From: Hygrophila difformis
Lineage: Eukaryota; Streptophyta; Magnoliopsida; Lamiales; Acanthaceae
Direction: 5' to 3'
NCBI GenBank assembly: GCA_030278955.1
Contig: JAOANR010000010.1
Location: 11,687,884 to 11,751,883, forward strand
Length of the DNA stretch: 64,000 bases
The notes beneath the pieces were generated by a model. The model worked only from the letters and a program-made list of their open reading frames with translations. It was not told where the DNA came from and made no database searches. Position numbers and translations under genes: made by a program. This document shows, in pieces, positions 1 through 12,971 of this stretch. Position 1 is the first letter of the stretch; each line of letters starts with the position of its first letter.

Positions 1-484
1 AGGAAATTTCAGTTATATAAGTGCAAATAAATTAAAATTCTCTGATAAATTATCCATTGTAAACTTAATGGTGACTTAGTATGTTGAAAGATGAGTGCTT
101 AACTTTATTTCTTATAAAGAAATAAAGAATACAGAAATATTTCTTTGGACTTTTTCTTTTCTTTTTGATTTTTGTTTCTTCCGGTATTCCTTTTCAATTA
201 TTTATTATTGTTTATTTGGGCTTTTTTTAATAATAAAAATATGCGTAAAAAAACCAAAAAAACTATTTTTCTTATTCCAAAAAAAAAAGAAAAAATCTTT
301 TCTTATTAATAGGTATAAAAAAAATAACTTTTCTTATTAGTAAGTAGGAATTGTTTATGAAAAAAATGAGAAGTTATTTTGGAGGTAAAATATAATAAAG
401 TATCCATGAATAAAAATAATTAAATAATAAAAAAAAGGAAATAATTTTTAATATGATACTATATCCAAACAACTATTTGACTAA
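1..484. other. AT-rich flank with a probable MITE remnant
   Basis: No gene is visible. A stretch near 220-475 resembles the MITE that spans 30609-37192: both have a GTTTGG/CCAAAC-type end and a shared internal stretch around a gaagagttatttt-like core. It ends with ccaaacaac just before the Tourist-like element at 485. This is seen by eye only and the boundaries are uncertain. Confidence 0.3.
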
Positions 485-544
485 GGCCTTGTTCTCTTCT
501 CCTGAAATAAGGTATTCTGATATAAATTTTACTAGTATTACCCG

Positions 545-561
545 CCCGCGCGATGCGCGGG
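545..561 (-). other. Helitron 3' terminal hairpin
   Basis: The sequence CCCGCGC-GAT-GCGCGGG forms a 7-bp perfect stem in otherwise AT-rich DNA. Its position 9 nt inside the CTAG terminus fits the Helitron 3' termination signal. Confidence 0.8.
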
Positions 562-2008
562 AAGAAAAGTTTATAAAATATCAAAAAAAAAATTATTTAG
601 AGATTCAACAAAAGAATAAATTGTCCTCACGATTGAATGAAAGAAAATGTATAACGTAAAATAGTTGATGATCAAAGCAATGAATAAGAAATTGATCAAG
701 ATTAAAGGAATGAAAGTTTTAACTGTAAAACTGACGTTTAATTGTCAAGGTTGAAGGAATATCAAAGTTTTCCTATTTGTTTTTTTGCTCCAGCTCCTCT
801 AAAGAAAATAATTTATACATGCGTAAAAGTAATAAATATGACAAAACAAATTTTTTTCTAAAAAAGAAAAAAAAAATATTCTAATAACGTCCTACATTCC
901 TTTATAGCATTTCTAAAAGTAATAAATTGCTTGACAATTTTATGTCACTAATCACAGGAATAAAATTGTCCTTATCATTACCAGTATGTTAAAAACAAAA
1001 TATAGCTTATTTAAAACTGGCGATTGATAATTCCATCGAATACAGATTATGGAATAAATATGTTTTTAAATACAATTAAATTTTTTTGAAAACAAAATAC
1101 AATTAAATTTTAAATCAGCAAGTAAGATCATAAAAAAAAAACAGTTTCATAGCCCATAGGTTTTATAAATTGGATTATCTAGAACAGATCAGTCACAACG
1201 AATATGTAAGCCTGGATCAAAAATCAATATAAAGCTATACCATATACAGGACCACTAATTCAATAATATCGATTATAAAGTTTACTTTTATTTATATGAA
1301 AAATGAAATAAGTATCAATTTTCAAATTCAGTGTGCACGATATGATTTCTTTAATTTTAACCCCATTTAAATTCTTAAAATTTATAACTTTTTTTTTTAA
1401 AAAAAAAACTAAGAATAAATGTAATGCACTTACAATTCCTGTATATTTATTGGCATCGCGACAATCAAGTATAAGATTCATTTTAAAACAACTAATATTT
1501 AGGGAATCAAACAATGCTTCATTGAAAAAGATAAATAATAAAGCGGTTAATAAAATTCATCAAACAATATGTAATCATCCGGATCATAGAGCAAAACTTC
1601 GATTCAAACATTCGTATTAACAAATCCATCATAGCACATCACTTGAAGATTTTGATACATCAATGACGATTAAATTTATTAGCCAGTCCGATAAGACCAT
1701 TCCTAATATCAGAAAACCAAACCTTGTCAAACTTCCTCAACAAAGGTTTCGCAACAAACTTCCTTAATAAAGGTTTCGCAGCACGGAAATAGTTACCCTT
1801 CAGATACTAAAAAAAAATGTCCATTTGGGCTACAATACATTCAAACATAGCATTTGGAACGGCTAGGAAAGTTACATTGTCCAGTCATGCCTCATTTGTT
1901 CAATATCTTATCATCATCATTGGATAAAATTCTCTAGTCTTTATGTATATGTTTAATAAATGCAGCATTTATATTTTGAAGGAGAATGAAAGTATATGCA
2001 GAGTATTT

Positions 2009-2110
2009 CTACTTGCAATTTTTTTCAGATAGGGGTTCGAGGGGATGACCAAGAATTTTGTTAATAACTTGAGCAAATCCAGATGAAATAGAGCCAACCA
2101 CATTCCCCAT
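2009..2110 (-). pseudogene. Possible captured gene fragment in the Helitron (33-codon ORF)
   Basis: On the minus strand an ATG at 2110-2108 opens a 33-codon frame starting MGNVVGSISSGF and containing GHPLEPLSEK, then a stop. The start (Gly-2 myristoylation-like, glycine-rich) resembles from memory the N-terminus of a small plant membrane protein family whose members continue into a Cys-rich hydrophobic region. No such continuation follows here. If real, it is a truncated captured exon. Chance similarity is possible. Confidence 0.35.
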
Positions 2111-2619
2111 TGATGTCAGGATATAAATTTTTCATGTGCTTGTAGTGATTAGTCTTCTGTTTGTCACAAGATTCTGCAAAATGGCAATTATATATGATTA
2201 AGATTCAGTTCATAACTGCAGTAAACATGGAAATAAAACTAAAGAAACAAAACAATTGATTCAAAAAATCATCACCTACACGCCTTAATTTTCAAGTGAA
2301 AATTAAGCCTATGTCGTATACTTCCATTCCATTTTCTAAATTAAAGCCCAAACTTCAAGCTATGTTCAAAGCCAAAATTAAAGTTAAGATATTCATTTAA
2401 GCATGATAAACTCCATGGCATTGGTACTTTATTCAATATCCATATCGAGATAATCCTGAAAGTTTATGCAAAATCAAAATACTTTGTGCGAAATAGCCTT
2501 GCTCCTTTTTGTGCAATGAGATGACCTGAATTCATTTCAGGCATATGTATCGAATTCTTGTTAGTTATTAGCCAATGTATACATCTAATTCATGTTAGTT
2601 ATTAAAACCCTAATATTGT

Positions 2620-5600
2620 ATTTCCCTCCATCATCCCCATTGTAAAATTCTGCATCTGTTTTCCCCATCACCGTAAATCTCATTTGAACAAATAAATAAT
2701 TAATACATATTACATACATATTTTATTACCATCATGATTTCTCCATCATGATTTTATTACCATATAATTAATAATACATATTTTTGCTAAATTAGATTTG
2801 ATCCGTACTATATTTTGGCATATTAATTTTCCCATCATCCTTTTCTATTATTAATTAATCCAAAGAATTATGCACTTAAATTGAGCAGCCGGGATCTATT
2901 TCCAAATTATTCAAGGTGATCAATATGGTAATAAATTATTTGATATATACATAATAAAATAAATTTGCGATTATTAACATAAATATCAACCATCTTCATA
3001 AAATATATTGGATTCAATAATTTATGTATAACCTCTTTTAATTTGATAGAAATAACACTTAAATGGTAATAGATTTTTAATAAAGTTTATAATTAGTTGT
3101 CTAATATTATAAGATCTACCAAAAGATACATAGTAAATAAACAAAATTAAAGTAGATTATCATTTTTTACATGATTTTTAACCATCCAATTAGGAATAAT
3201 GTTTCCCACATTACACCCTTTAATTATGGGATCATTTCATTCTCTATTAGTGTACAGGATTTAAATATTTATGATTTTGGATTTAATAAAGTAACACGCA
3301 CTTTTTAAAATTTAAAACCGCATATTTAGAATGGTTTATTTAAAAAAATACATATTCTAATATTTAGTTTTTATTTTTTATTTAATATTTAGTTTCCAAA
3401 ATACGGATATATTTATATGGAATGATTTAGTTGCCAATATAAATAAAATAATTTTAAAATACGGATATACTTATATGAAAAGATTTAGTTGCCAATATAA
3501 ATAAAACGGTTCTAAAATACGAATATATTTAAATAACTTGATCTAATGTTAAATCATCACAATATATCTATAACTAAAACGAATCACAATAAATTGATTC
3601 TAAAATGATATGTTAAACGATTCCATTTCAAAACGTAGTATCTTCACAATATTTTTTCCAAAGTTAATATTATAATAAACTTATTGCTATAATTAGCCAA
3701 TTGCTATAATACAATTTTTTTTAGAAATGAAAGATAATATTTTATATTAAAGCAATGATGATTTAACATTTTCATATTTAACTTGTAAGGACTAATAAAT
3801 GTTATAATGAAACTTAATGTTAATAAAAAGTCAATTAAAATTAATGACATAATAAACTCATGGTTGAAATCATTTCATTATTTATTTATATTAAACATTT
3901 CCTTTTTGTGAAATTGAGAATACAATCCCATAAATCTAACATTGAAGGGATTATTTGAGTATAGATTAATTTCACTTTTTGAGATTATTAACTAAAAATT
4001 AGGCTAGTGATTTTAGGCTGGAAACTTTTGCATATAATTTTATGTTAATACATGGATTTAAGTGTAAATTGAATATTATTTATATAGATAAATAAATTCC
4101 TAATATGGATTCATTATTCACCACAAATAAATAAAATATCGTATTTGTAAAAATTATAATAATAGTTGAAGGGCTAAATTACATTAATTTTTCCTATTTA
4201 AGGGGTAATTTATTTATTTCCATTGATCATCTCATCTTTTACGATTATTCTTTGCTCTTTCCATAATCATTTCATTGTCTATGGTCAACATTTCATTTTT
4301 GTTTATCCAATGGAATCAATTTAATAATGTAAATTAATTTAATCAATGTAATCAATATAATCAATGGAAATCAATTACCCCATTATATTTGCTTTATTTA
4401 TGGGGTAATACTTAGTTTCTATTTTTTTTATTTGATATTGTATTTTCAAAATACGGATAAATTTATAAGGAAAGATTTAGTTGCAATATAAATAAAAATT
4501 ATTTCATAGACAAATTATATTCAATATCTTAAATATTTTATTTCCCCCCGTCATCCCCATTGTAAAAATTCTGCATCTGCTTTCCCCATCACCACAAATC
4601 TCATTTGCATAAATAAACAATTAATACATATTACATACATATTTTATTAACATCATGATTTTATTACCATATAATTAATAATACATATTTTATTTTTCTA
4701 GTTAAATTAGATTTAATGCATGCTATATTTCTGGCATATTAACTTTCTCATCCATAAATAAATTCCTAATATGGATTCATTATTCACCACAAATAAATAA
4801 AATATCGTATTTGTAAAAATTATAGTAATAGTTGAAAGGCTAAATTACATTAATTATTCTTTATTTAAGGGATAATTTATTTATTTCCATTGATCATCTC
4901 ATCTTTTACGATTATTCTTTGCTCTTTCCATAATCATTTCATTGTCTATAGTCAACATTTCATTTTTGTTTATCCAATGGAAATCAGTTTACTCAAGGTA
5001 AATTAATTTAATCAATGTAATCAATATAATCAATGGAAATCAATAACCCCATCATCTTTGCTTTATTTATGGGATAATACATAGTTTCCTTTTTTTTTTA
5101 TATTGTGTTTTCAAAATAAGAATAAATTTATAAAGAAAGATTTAATTGCCAATATAAATAAAAATCATTTGATAGATAAATTATATTCAATATTCTAAAT
5201 ATTTTATTTTCCCCCATCATCCTCATTGTAAAAATTATGCATCTGCTTTCCCATCACCGCAAACCTCATTTGCACAAATAAAATAATTAATACATATTAC
5301 ATACATATTTTATTATCATCATGATTTCTTCATCATGATTTTATTACCATATAATTAATAATACATATTTTATTTTTTTGGTTAAATTAGATTTAATCCG
5401 TGCTATAGTTTTGGCATATTAATTTTTTCATCATCATTTTCTATTATTAATTAATCCCAAAAATTGTGCACTTAAATTGAGCAGCCGGAATCTCTTTCCA
5501 AATTATTCAAGGCGGCCAATATTGTAAAAATTTATTTGATATATACATAATAAAATAAATTTGCGATTATTAACATAAATGTCAACAATATCTTCATAAA

Positions 5601-8050
5601 ATATATCAGATTCAATAATTTATTATCTATAACCTCTTTTAATTTGATATTAATAGCACCTAAATGGTAACAGATTTTCAATAAAGTTTATAATTAGTTA
5701 TCTAATATTATAAGATCTACCAAACGATACATAGTATATATATACTGAATTAAAGTAAATTATCATTTTGACATGATTTTTAACCATCCAATTAGTAATA
5801 ATGTTTCCCAAATTACACCCTTTAATTATGGGATCATTTCAATCTCTATTAGTGTACATTATTTAAATATTTATGATTTTTGGATCTAATAAAGTAACAC
5901 ATATTTTTTAAAATTTAAAACCGCGTATTTAGAATGGTTTATTTAAAAAAAATACATATTCTAATATTTAGTTTTAATTTTTATTTAATTAATATTTAGT
6001 TTCCAAAATATGGATATATTTAGTTGCCAATATAAATAAAATGATTCTAAATTATGGATATACTTATATGAAAACATTTAGTTGCCAGTATAATTAAAAC
6101 GATTCTAAAATAAGAATATATTTAAATAACTATCTAATGTTAAATCATCACAATATATCTATAACTAAAATAAATCACAATAAATTGATTCTAAAATGAT
6201 ATGTTCAATGGTTTCGTTTAAAAACGTAGTATCTATATTAAATCATCACAATATTTTTTCCAGAGTTAATATTATAATAAACTTATTATTGCTATATTTA
6301 GCCAATTGCTTAATACAATTTTTTTTAGAATTTAAATATAATATTTTAATTTAAAGCAATGATGATTTAACATTGTCATATTTAACTTGGCTGACTTATT
6401 ATTGTCATATTTAACATTGTCATATTTTAATTCCATTTAGCCAATTGCTCCTCCACTTTATTTAAGGGGTAATTTATTTATTTCCATTGATCATCTCATC
6501 TTTTACGATTATTCTTTGCTCTTTCCATAATCATTTCATTGTCTATAGTCAACATTTTATTTTTGTTTATCCAATGGAAATCAATTTAATCAATGTAAAT
6601 CAATTACCCCATCATCTTTGCTTTATTTATTGGATAATACTTAGTTTTCATTTTTTTTATTTGATATTGTGTTTTCAAAATACGGATAAATTTATAAGTA
6701 AAGATTTAGTTGCAATTCAATTAAAAATCATTTCATAGAAAAATTATATTCAATATCCTAAATATTTTATTTCCCTCCATCATCCCCATCTGCTTTATTT
6801 ATCTTAAAAAACACATATTTAGAATGGTTTATTTTAAAAATACATATTCTAATATTTAGTTTTCATTTTTTATTTAATATTTAGTTTCCAATATATGGAT
6901 ATATTTTAATGGAAAGATTTAGTTGCCAACATAGATAAAATTCATTTTAAAACGTAGTATCTATATTAGTTATCACAATATTTTTTCCAAAGTTAATATT
7001 ATAATTAATAAACTTATTGCTATAATTAGCCAATTGATATAATAAAAAAATTTGTTAGAATTTAAATATAATCTTTTAATTTAAAGCAATGATAATTCAA
7101 CACTGTCATATTTAACTTGAGAATAGAATTAATTTGATATCAATCAATCATTGAATGCTAATTTTTGGCATATTAATTTTTTCATCATCATTTTCCATTA
7201 TTAATTCATCCATTCAAAAATTTTATAATTAGTTATCTAATATCATAAGATCTACCAATTAAAGTAAACTATCATTTTTAACTATCAAATTAGCAATGAC
7301 GATTTCCAAATTACATCCTTTAATTATGGGATCATTTCATTCTCTATTAGTGTACAATGATTTAAATATGTATGCTTTTTTGGATCTAATAAAGTAAAAT
7401 ACATTTTTAAAATTAAAAAAACACATATTTAGAATGGTTTATTTTAAAAATACATATTCTAATATTTAGTTTTCATTTTTTATTTAATATTTAGTTTCCA
7501 ATATATGGATATATTTAAATGGAAAGATTTAGTTGCCAATATAGATTAAATCCATTTCAAAACGTAGTATCTATATTAATCATCACAATATTTTTTCCAA
7601 AGTTAATATTATAATTAATAAACTTATTGCTATAATTAGCCAATTGATATAATAAAAAATTTGTTAGAATTTAAATATAATATTTTAATTTAATTTAAAG
7701 CAATGATAATTCAACATTGTCATATTTAACTTGAGAATAGAATTAATTTGATATTAATCAATCATTGAATGCTAATTTTTGGCATATTAATTTTTTCATC
7801 ATCATTTTCCATTATTAATTCATCCATTCAAAAATTTTATAATTAGTTATCTAATATTATAAGATCTACCCATTAAAGTAAACTATCATTTTTAGCTATC
7901 AAATTAGCAATGATGATTTCCAAATTACATCTTTTAATTATGGGTTCATTTCATTTTAATTTAATTTAAAGCAATGATAATTCAATATTGTCATATTTAA
8001 CTTGAGAATAGAATTGATTTGATATTAATCAATCATTGAATGGGGTAATT
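2620..8050. repeat. Mosaic of long diverged direct repeats inside the Helitron
   Basis: The same segments recur in the same orientation. A block with tgatcatctcatctttta begins at 4224, 4891 and 6488. A gggatcatttcat block occurs at about 3228, 5830 and 7328, with a variant near 7940. An acacatatttagaatgg block occurs at 6811 and 7421 (610 bp apart). Copies differ by substitutions and indels. There is no coding potential. It looks like repeated internal duplication within one element, not a simple satellite. Confidence 0.75.
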
Positions 8051-8195
8051 GAGAATAGAACATGGATAAAAATGATATGGACAAATTCGAAACTCTCTTA
8101 TTGAATAAAATACAAAAGATTCTGAGAAAATAATGCTATAACTAATAAACTCATCCAATTATTCACACTCGGTGGAACAAATCTTTCCACAAAAA

Positions 8196-8640
8196 GAACA
8201 ACCAAACAATTGATTTATTCTTTTATAATTATGAATATTCCTTAGCTCTTCATCCATTCAAAATGCTCTTCGTCATTTGAGTCTGTACTATCGTTGTTCC
8301 AATATTTGTCACCAAAACAACAACAAAAGAAAATAAAAATATTAGCAAAAAAGGGAGAAAGAGGCATGAAATTGAATCATAAAAGCTATAAAATGGCGGG
8401 GAGATGTATTTGTCATAGAAGAAGATGTCACAACAATTGATTTAATCTTTTATGATTATGAATATTTCTTAGCTCTTCATCCATTCAAAATGTTCTTCGT
8501 CACTTGAGTTTGTACTCTCGTTGTTCCAATAACTGTCACCAAAACAATAACAAAAGAAAACAAAGATATTAGCAAAAGAGGGAGAAAGAAACATGAAATT
8601 GAATAAGAAAAGCTATAAAATGGTGGGAGATGTATTTGTT
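8196..8640. repeat. Tandem duplication of ~240 bp near the Helitron 5' end
   Basis: Two adjacent copies each contain ttagctcttcatccattc, a caccaaaacaa block and a final aaaagctataaaatgg block. They begin around 8196 and 8436. Similarity is high with scattered differences. No ORF is conserved between the copies, so this is probably non-coding subterminal DNA of the Helitron. Confidence 0.7.
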
Positions 8641-9535
8641 AAATGGAACAAAAGCTATAATATTGAGAGAAATGTTAGATGAAGATGTAAGGATATGATT
8701 TTGAGGTGGGTTATAATACACATATTTATAGGAGAAAGGGAATAAATGAGATGCAGGTTTAATATAGAAATTGGAGCGCGGTCCATGGCATATTTGTAAT
8801 TATCATCGATGTGGAGCACGGTCCGGTGGCAGAACTGTAAATAAGTTAGTGTGTGAGAGAGAGTGTAAAAAAATGGATTTTGTGAGGGGAAAATATTTGG
8901 GCGGGAAAGTGTGTGTGTGTTAGACTATTTTGTTTTAGATTATTATATAGATAAGTTCTGGTCTGGTTTGATCTGAATACAACTATATACTAGTGTGGTC
9001 TGATCTGGTCTGATTTTAATAAGAATAAGTAATAAGTTTTGGAAATAAATCTAGGAAAACATGCTCTAATTCTACTTATCCTACTAACTTCTGAAAAAGT
9101 CACAATCATGCAGCCCCTAACTTTGTAGGTTCTTAAAAGGAAAAGAGGAAGTAACAAAAATTAATTATGATTGTTATCAAAAAAAAAAAATTATGCTAAA
9201 CAACACTATAAACTATTAAAATATAGTGAATACATTAGGTAAATTAATTTTATAAAAATAAAAACAATTATGAAAAATCTTAGGGTACATATTTAGAGAG
9301 AGATATTTCACAATGGGTTCGGTTATGGTGCAATTGAAAAATCCGCAGCACATCAAGGTGAAGATCTCAACCGTTTATTTCAAATCCAATGGTTGTAAAT
9401 GAAAAAAGGGTATAATTGTCATAATGAAATCATAACTCTATATTTAGTATGTTATCATATCTAATACTTGGTAAACCATATCAAAGATTTGGTAATCATA
9501 TCTAATAATATATGGTAACAAATCTATTAATTCAT

Positions 9536-10165
9536 CATTTCAGCGATGCTACAAAAAAATAATTCTGTGATGCTATAAAAAATATTGCATGAAGAATTCA
9601 GCGACCTTGCATAGCGTAATTCAGCGACACAATCAAGAAGAATTCAGCGATGCTACAAAAATACAATTTCGCGGTGCAACAAAAAAACAATTCAGTGATG
9701 CTATCAAAATAATTCAGGGACACTACCTAGAAGTATTCAGCGACAATGCCTAGCAGAATTCAGCGATACAATCAAGAAAAATTCATCGATGCTACCAAAA
9801 TACAATTATGCGGTGCTACCAAAAACAATTCAGTGATGCTATCAAATATATTTCACCGACTATATGTATAGGAATTTAGCGACCATACCTAGAAGAATTC
9901 AGCGACACTAGCGAGAAGAATTCAGCGACTATGCAAAGACGAATTCAGCGATGCTACGAAATATAATGCAGCAATAATACCAAAAATAATTCAGCGACGT
10001 TTTCATGAACAATTCAGCGACTTTATCAAGAACAATTCAGCGATGCTATCAAGAACAATTCAGCGACTTTTCATCAGCAAATTCAGCGACTCAACTATGA
10101 ACATTTCGGGTACGTTTTCATGAACAATTCAACGATTTTATTTAAAAACATCAGCGACGCATATC
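9536..10165 (+). repeat. Degenerate attcagcga array in the MULE
   Basis: The core attcagcgac/t recurs at irregular 20-45-bp spacing for about 630 bp, more than a dozen times. It alternates with tgctac(c/a)aaaa and tatcaagaaca linkers. All copies face the same way. There is no long ORF. It occupies a subterminal position in the MULE, where arrays can serve as transposase-binding sites; that role is inferred. Confidence 0.75.
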
Positions 10166-10214
10166 TATGTATAGCAGCATAATTAAGTAAATTGGAGGGT
10201 AATGTAATATCGAT

Positions 10215-12100
10215 TGCCGTAAAATTCCGGATCAATCCGAATTTAATTCCGAATCAAAATTCCAATGGGTCCGGATTAATTGAATGGAGCAGGCAGAGAA
10301 CTATACCGAGTAATCCGGATCAAGATTTCAGTAGGCTCAGAATGATTAAATCAAGGAGAAGAAGCCCTGACCTAACTGGATCGAAAGCCCAACAAGGAAA
10401 GATTAAAATTGGTCATGCAACCAGCGTCGCAGGACCGTCATGCGTTAAGATTCAAGAGGCAATCAAGAATAACGCGGGACGATCTTGCGTTAACTTTCTC
10501 CACTCAGCAAGGGACAACGCATGTCCATCATGCGTTAAGGTGACAGACTCACAAGGAATAACGCAATGCCATCTTGAGTTAGATGGTTACCTTCTCCAAC
10601 GGACCGAGTCTTTCCCCGACGACTACGCCGTTCCGGTCTCCCTCCCCAGCGAGCTCCGGCCACCTTCCCAGCGTCCTCCAGCCATCCTTCTCCGAGCAAC
10701 CACCCACGGTACCTCGGCCTCCGTCAACTTCGTCGTCTCTGGACAACACCGCCACCCTCGCCGTCCTTCCCCATGGTCGAGCACCAGTCTTCTCCTCCGG
10801 CGAAGGCCTCCAGCTCCGGTCTTCTCTTCTATGTCTCCGGCCACCTCTTATCTCGCCATCTCCGTTGCCTCAGCCCAACTCCGACCCCCGCACCAGGCGA
10901 CCAACTCCAATACCACCGTCGACAGCCACCCCTCCCGGAGGATAGAAAACCCTCATATTATTCTCGGAATATCTCCGGCCATCCCTCATCCATCACCGTC
11001 CCCATCGAGGACACCCGAAATAGCTCTCCGGTCATCTTTGACAATATTCCGGCCACCCCGAAAACCGAAGCTTCGCGGAAAGGCAAAACTCCGTCGTGCC
11101 GCTGAAAGCTTGCCATCACCTCCGGCCAGCGTCGCCGGCAGCTTCTCTGCCCCTAGTCGTGATCTCCGACAGCTCCAACATCATCTCCAAACCACCGAGC
11201 CACCGCCAGCCTGCTCCGGTCAGTTCCCCGGCGCTCTCACCACCACCTGTTGCATGTCCCGTCTACTTGGAGAAGAAAGGCTTCAATTCATTGATGCGGT
11301 ATAACCTGTAATGCGGTTTAGAAACTTATAAACCGCATCACATTTGAATCCTTGAGAAGAAACCGCATCAACCTTCCATTCCCTCCTTCTTCAATTTTGC
11401 AACCAAGTCCTCCAACTTTTAGGTGGAAACCGCACCTGCCCCTCCACTTCTCCTCATAAACCGCATCCTCTCCTATTCCATGCATCCATCCCTTATTGCA
11501 TAAAGTTCCCTCCTCTTTGCTTGCTAAACCACATGACTCCCTTTTTGGCCATCTAAACCGCATCATGCCTTTCCATAATATTATAGACCGCACCGAAGCA
11601 TTTCACACTGAATGGCTCCATTTCGCATTGCATGGGAGACCTCCTAGACCGCCTCACCTGTTTCATTTACTTAGTATTTTCCTTTGTAATAGTTGTTGTA
11701 TTTGGGGGATCTATATATATACTCATCACCTCATTTTGTAAGACATCTTTTGGCATAATATTGAATGAGAACACTTCTCTTTTATTTCCAAAGATCACTC
11801 TAGAGTTTGTGGGAACCGAAAACCCTCATTGAGAGAAATCTCACCCCAACCGTGTCTAGACTTGGACTAGTTCACACGATTCGGATTCTTGAAGCAAATC
11901 CGGGATCGAAATCACCATTGTTGAAGGATTTGGAGAAGACGGTGTTGCCGGGTTTGCTTGCATCTCCATCTCAAGATCTTCTTCAATATTGGAGCTTCCT
12001 TATCCCTTATTTCCTTTCGGTTATTCCTCTTCTTCCTTAATCTCTTCTTAATCTTCATTAATCCTTTGTTAGCAAGTTAGTAACCAAGAGATCCATGGTA
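10215..12100 (+). repeat. 5' LTR (1886 bp)
   Basis: It begins TGCCGTAAAATTCC and matches 16487-18368 along its whole length with a few percent substitutions and small indels. Contents in order: short copies of a tgcgtta motif (about 10440-10580), a GC-rich CTCCGGCC segment (10580-11260), an array of AACCGCATC-type motifs (11290-11660) and a transcription-end-like T-rich zone. Open frames in the GC-rich part are not conserved with the other LTR. Confidence 0.9.
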
Positions 12101-12112
12101 TCCTAATTTATT

Positions 12113-12124
12113 TAGTATCAGAGC
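12113..12124 (+). other. Primer-binding site of the LTR retrotransposon
   Basis: The core gtatcagagc (12115-12124) matches the usual plant initiator tRNA-Met primer site TGGTATCAGAGC. It lies about 12 nt after the 5' LTR end, slightly farther than usual, with the first bases altered. Confidence 0.6.
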
Positions 12125-12971
12125 TTATCTTGGTTCTACTTGTGTTATTCTCAAAAATCCAAAAATATATTTCTTTAGCTTGTATTTGTGCTCTTAGAAA
12201 ATTTGAGAAAACCCTAAAAAAATAGCTTGCTGTCTCGTTTTCTGAAATTCTGGTATTTGCTCGTTTGGAATTTTTGAAATCTGACTTCATATTCTTGTTC
12301 CTCTCGTCGAGTAGATGTGTTTACGTATAAAGTTCATCAAAAACGGACTTCGGCATCAAAATTTATGGCCGATTGAAGTTTTGGTGTTCTTGTGTGTTTA
12401 AAATCCGAAAATCACAAAATATTCAAGTTTCTCTTGTTTTTCTTGTTGATGCTTGCTGCCCCAAGTTGTTGTGGTTGTTTGGACCTTGTTATTTTCTATT
12501 GTGTGTTTGTATTGCATGATATTAGAGTTTAACTCATTATTTGAGCAATTTAAACACAACCGTGGGGATTAATCGGGTTGGATTGAGTGAGATTATTGTT
12601 GTGTTCTTCAAGTTCATGCATATTGTTCTTGGTGTTCTTGAAGAATTTGTTGATGTTCTTGGTTTCTTGAGCAAGTGTTGAAGATTTGAAGCTCAAACAA
12701 TCCATGCCTAATTGAAGAACCCATTGGAAAAAGAGTTGGTGGAAGTAATAATTAAGGATTGACATTTGAATGAAAGCATTGATTGGTGTAAAGGGATTGT
12801 CAATCAAGTTGGGAAATTAATTGCTTGATGTGAGCATTAAATGTTATGGGCCACCCATCAAAAGAACAAAATCTATGCAAATTTCTAAAGCCGGAGCAAT
12901 TTATCAGTTCAAGTGCGATTTTTCGGCTACTGATTTTCACCACTATATTTTATATACATTGGAGTGTTAAT

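Larger units (their letters stand above)
532..8951 (-). mobile_element. Helitron, 8.4 kb, non-autonomous, minus strand
   Basis: On the minus strand the element begins TCTATATAATAATC at 8951 and ends in CTAG at 532. A perfect 7-bp GC stem with a 3-nt loop (545-561) lies 9 nt before the CTAG. It sits between A (531) and T (8952) with no target duplication. These are the Helitron hallmarks: 5' TC, 3' hairpin plus CTRR, A-T insertion site. The rejoined flanks, TTTTA + TAAG, match the uninterrupted sequence of the paralogous Tourist-like copy near 55510. No Rep/helicase coding sequence is visible, so it is non-autonomous. The interior is very AT-rich and built of repeated blocks. Confidence 0.85.
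485..9066. mobile_element. Tourist-like (PIF/Harbinger) element split by a Helitron
   Basis: The left end reads GGCCTTGTTCTCTTC and the right end, read on the other strand, GAGCATGTTTTCC. A TAA triplet flanks both sides (482-484 and 9067-9069), as expected for PIF/Harbinger-type insertion. Removing the Helitron at 532-8951 leaves about 162 bp. That remainder matches the ends and internal GATCTGGTCTG-type repeats of the second copy at 55277-55556. Terminal similarity is imperfect, so superfamily assignment rests on the TSD and on the paralogous copy. Confidence 0.65.

Noticed and set aside
10192..11304. 370-codon open frame over the 5' LTR
   Set aside because: It crosses the LTR boundary, is compositionally Pro/Ser/Arg-biased from GC-rich repeats, and the same frame is broken in the 3' LTR. 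Not a gene.
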